Assembly (NCBI GenBank): GCA_949825045.1 | Contig: OX463827.1 | Location: 5,540,501 to 5,604,500, forward strand | From: Argyresthia goedartella | Lineage: Eukaryota; Arthropoda; Insecta; Lepidoptera; Argyresthiidae | Length of the DNA stretch: 64,000 bases | Direction: 5' to 3' | Part shown: positions 62,158 to 64,000 of the stretch, one piece after another | How positions within the stretch are numbered: the first letter of the stretch is position 1 | Layout of the letters: each line of letters starts with the position of its first letter | Translations under genes and position numbers: made by a program | The notes under the pieces: generated by a model | The model's database searches: none | What the model saw: the letters and a program-made list of their open reading frames with translations, nothing else | Told to the model about the DNA's origin: nothing

Positions 62158-62404
62158 AAATAACCCATTGTTTACAATATCGTAGGTATAGTAGGCGTTA
62201 CAACAAGTTACCCATTTTTTCAATACGCGCACTTATAAGAGTTATGCGTGTGTAAAGCAGGGCGAATTTAACGAGATAAAGAATGTGAAGAAATTTTCAT
62301 GGGTTTAAAACATTTTTATTTGAAGAAACTAAGTTTAAATTTTACACTTCGTATTCTAATCGTCGGCGTTTGTATAAGACGAAGATCCCGACTGAACCGT
62401 ATGG

Positions 62405-63030
62405 TCATAGCTTTACGAGAACTTTAAGGACGGGATCTCCTGCCTGCCTGCAGCATCTCAACATGCACCCGTCCTCCCCAGATGCTTTGTCTTTTTTCAT
62501 TTTGCCTAGAGCGTACTCTTCATCTTCACTATCGTCGCAGCGCTCCACAGGTACTACCCTAGGATCCGCTGAATCTGGTGAGTCTGGTGTCGGTGATTTG
62601 GAAGCATACAACTTTCCGTAAAAATCCTCAACTATCTTTATAATTTGATCCCGATCCGTCACAATGTTTCCGGCTGTATCCATAAGCTTGTTTATCTCAA
62701 TTTTGTTTTTATTCAACTTCTTTTGGAAGCCATTGGGGCCTCTTTTGTCTTGGATGGTTTTGGCAATAGTTCTGGTATTATAATTTGCCCAGCGTCGTTG
62801 CGGATTGCCTTTTTAATTGCCTTATTAATGATTTTAAGCTCTCTCAGGTCCAATGTGGAGCTGTTTTACATTTCTCTTCTTCGAGATATTCGAGACAGCG
62901 CGCAGCGTCTCGGGAGTCAGTTTTGCCTATTTAGGTCCCAATTAATATGTTGGACTTCTTCCAGTAGTTCGAGAAGCCTTTTGTGGATACTCGGTGTCCT
63001 TGTATTGTATGTAGCCAGGGTCATTGTTTG
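62405..63030 (-). pseudogene. RTE-clade LINE relic with internal deletion
   Basis: On the minus strand, near 62930-63025, LATYNTRTPS and LLELLEEVQHINWDL match the start of the RTE endonuclease. The frame then jumps to the linker before the reverse transcriptase (near 62830-62860) and to NKNKIEINKLMDTAGNIVTD, DRDQIIKIVEDFYGKLYAS and KDKASGEDG (62470-62716), the RTE fingers region. Most of the endonuclease and all of the catalytic palm are missing. The break is probably an internal deletion. Confidence 0.75.
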
Positions 63031-63140
63031 TCATAATAACAACATACGAAAGAAACCTAATGGAACCAAAATAATCAAAGTATACTTGAGTCATAAAAAT
63101 CAGCCTTTTGCTTAAAATTGATTTGTCTTGAAGCCCCATC

Positions 63141-63926
63141 TTAGCCCCATTTGCTTACAAGTTTTACATTAGCCTTTGTATTCAGTTTTATATTATTTGC
63201 AAATCTGAGTCTCGACACAGTTAAATCAAGTAAAACTTGCAATTTTATCTGCACTCCTTCGTCAGCAACAGTTAAATAATCTTTTGATCGTAATACTCCA
63301 GTTTTGCTATTTAAATGTGAAGGAAACAGACCAAAATGTAATTCATTGGCTGACTCTCTCAAACTCATGTATTGCCACTTTGAAAGTTTAAGTGACACTC
63401 AAAGACCCAGTGCCTTTCCAGCTGAACATACATTTTTTACATTTAATCTGGACTGGACCTTATGGATATCTTCAGGATGTTTATCAAGATGGTCCAAAAT
63501 TCTGCTTACGCCTTCATTACTACTGTCCTTTAACCCCTTTCCGTTATAAGCAGGCAAATTTTTTATTTGGATTCGGACTTTATCAAAAGGGTTAAAGTTG
63601 AATATTTGGTGGGAATATATTTCCCCTAACCAGAAAAGGGTTAAAGTTATTACTGTTGACCTTAACAGTTCTTCTGGAGACAAGGAATTACTTAAAGTTT
63701 GCATAAGTCTTTTTGCCTTGAGCACAGTTCTTCGGAGTAAAGGAAGTGGAAGCTTTATGCACACTAGGAGATTTTCTATATTGTCAGATGGCTCACCGTC
63801 AATAAGATCAAAATGTACTCCTTTAGTAGCGAAGAAACTGGGCCATACTATGGGACTTTCTGACCACTGTTCGTTCTTTTTATGCATATGATCGAAATAA
63901 TTATTAGTAGCAGTACTACGTTTCAT
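63141..63926 (-). pseudogene. unrecognised reading frame with one in-frame TGA
   Basis: The frame may start upstream of 63926, toward the window edge. It runs to 63402, meets a TGA at 63399-63401 and stays open to 63141. The first part has KPLPLLRR-like and LTLFWLGEIYSHQIF segments and a likely helical N terminus. The second part reads SLRESANELHFGLFPSHLNS and KDYLTVADEGVQIKLQVLLD. Over 250 codons with a single stop suggest a recently inactivated coding sequence, either of a mobile element or of a host gene. I do not recognise the family. Confidence 0.45.
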
Positions 63927-64000
63927 ATTAGAAGTATACTTTCGGCAAAAATTCTGAGAAAATCAGTGTTTCTTCATTCAATTGCAAGCCAAGCTCCTGT

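Overview
The window is eukaryotic, intron-containing DNA packed with transposable elements. It is most likely from a moth or butterfly (Lepidoptera). The evidence is an AT-rich background, a Pao element primed by tRNA-Tyr, piggyBac and mariner elements, tRNA-derived SINEs, and an interspersed repeat (8590-8745 and 18425-18590) with a GACGGACGGACAGCGGAG core and a GGGTCCCGTTT...GGGAACCCTAAAAA end that I associate with lepidopteran genomes. No bacterial features, CRISPR arrays, rRNA genes or true tRNA genes were seen.

Layout. 1-7561: a decayed BEL/Pao retrotransposon on the minus strand, cut at its 3' end by a 5'-truncated LINE (1-1255) and at its 5' LTR by a jockey-type LINE fragment with an 11-bp target duplication. 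7600-17860: noncoding DNA with foldback/MITE elements and a nearly intact CR1-like LINE (about 9289-12065). 17862-30456: at least two, probably three, spliced exons of host genes on the minus strand, separated by introns full of MITEs, a LINE 3' end and a mariner derivative. 31100-37700: a second copy of the CR1-like LINE, a Harbinger-type element, foldback elements and a tandem array.

37852-50502 is the centrepiece, a four-level nest. A mariner/IS630 element with TA duplications and matching terminal repeats is interrupted within its transposase reading frame, at a TTAA, by a piggyBac-like element (39102-50015). That piggyBac carries a tRNA-SINE near its left end and, in its 3' UTR, a complete BEL/Pao retrotransposon (42251-49611) with two 546-bp LTRs differing at one base and a 5-bp GTTAT duplication. 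In this young BEL element gag and pol lie in one frame, separated by a single TAG just before the protease.

50654-58083 is a complete Ty3/gypsy element on the minus strand. It has 787-bp LTRs that I could not tell apart, an ATAG duplication, an uninterrupted 1656-residue gag-pol frame with an Arg/Ser-rich N terminus, and an array of six copies of an 88-bp repeat between pol and the 3' LTR. 58300-64000 holds an inverted-repeat-bounded 2.8-kb segment containing a gypsy gag relic, a diverged tandem array and a second SINE, followed by an RTE-clade LINE relic and an unrecognised interrupted reading frame at the right edge.

The genes do not form a pathway. The window records successive insertions, and the nesting and LTR similarity give their order: mariner, then piggyBac, then BEL, with the gypsy element also recent.
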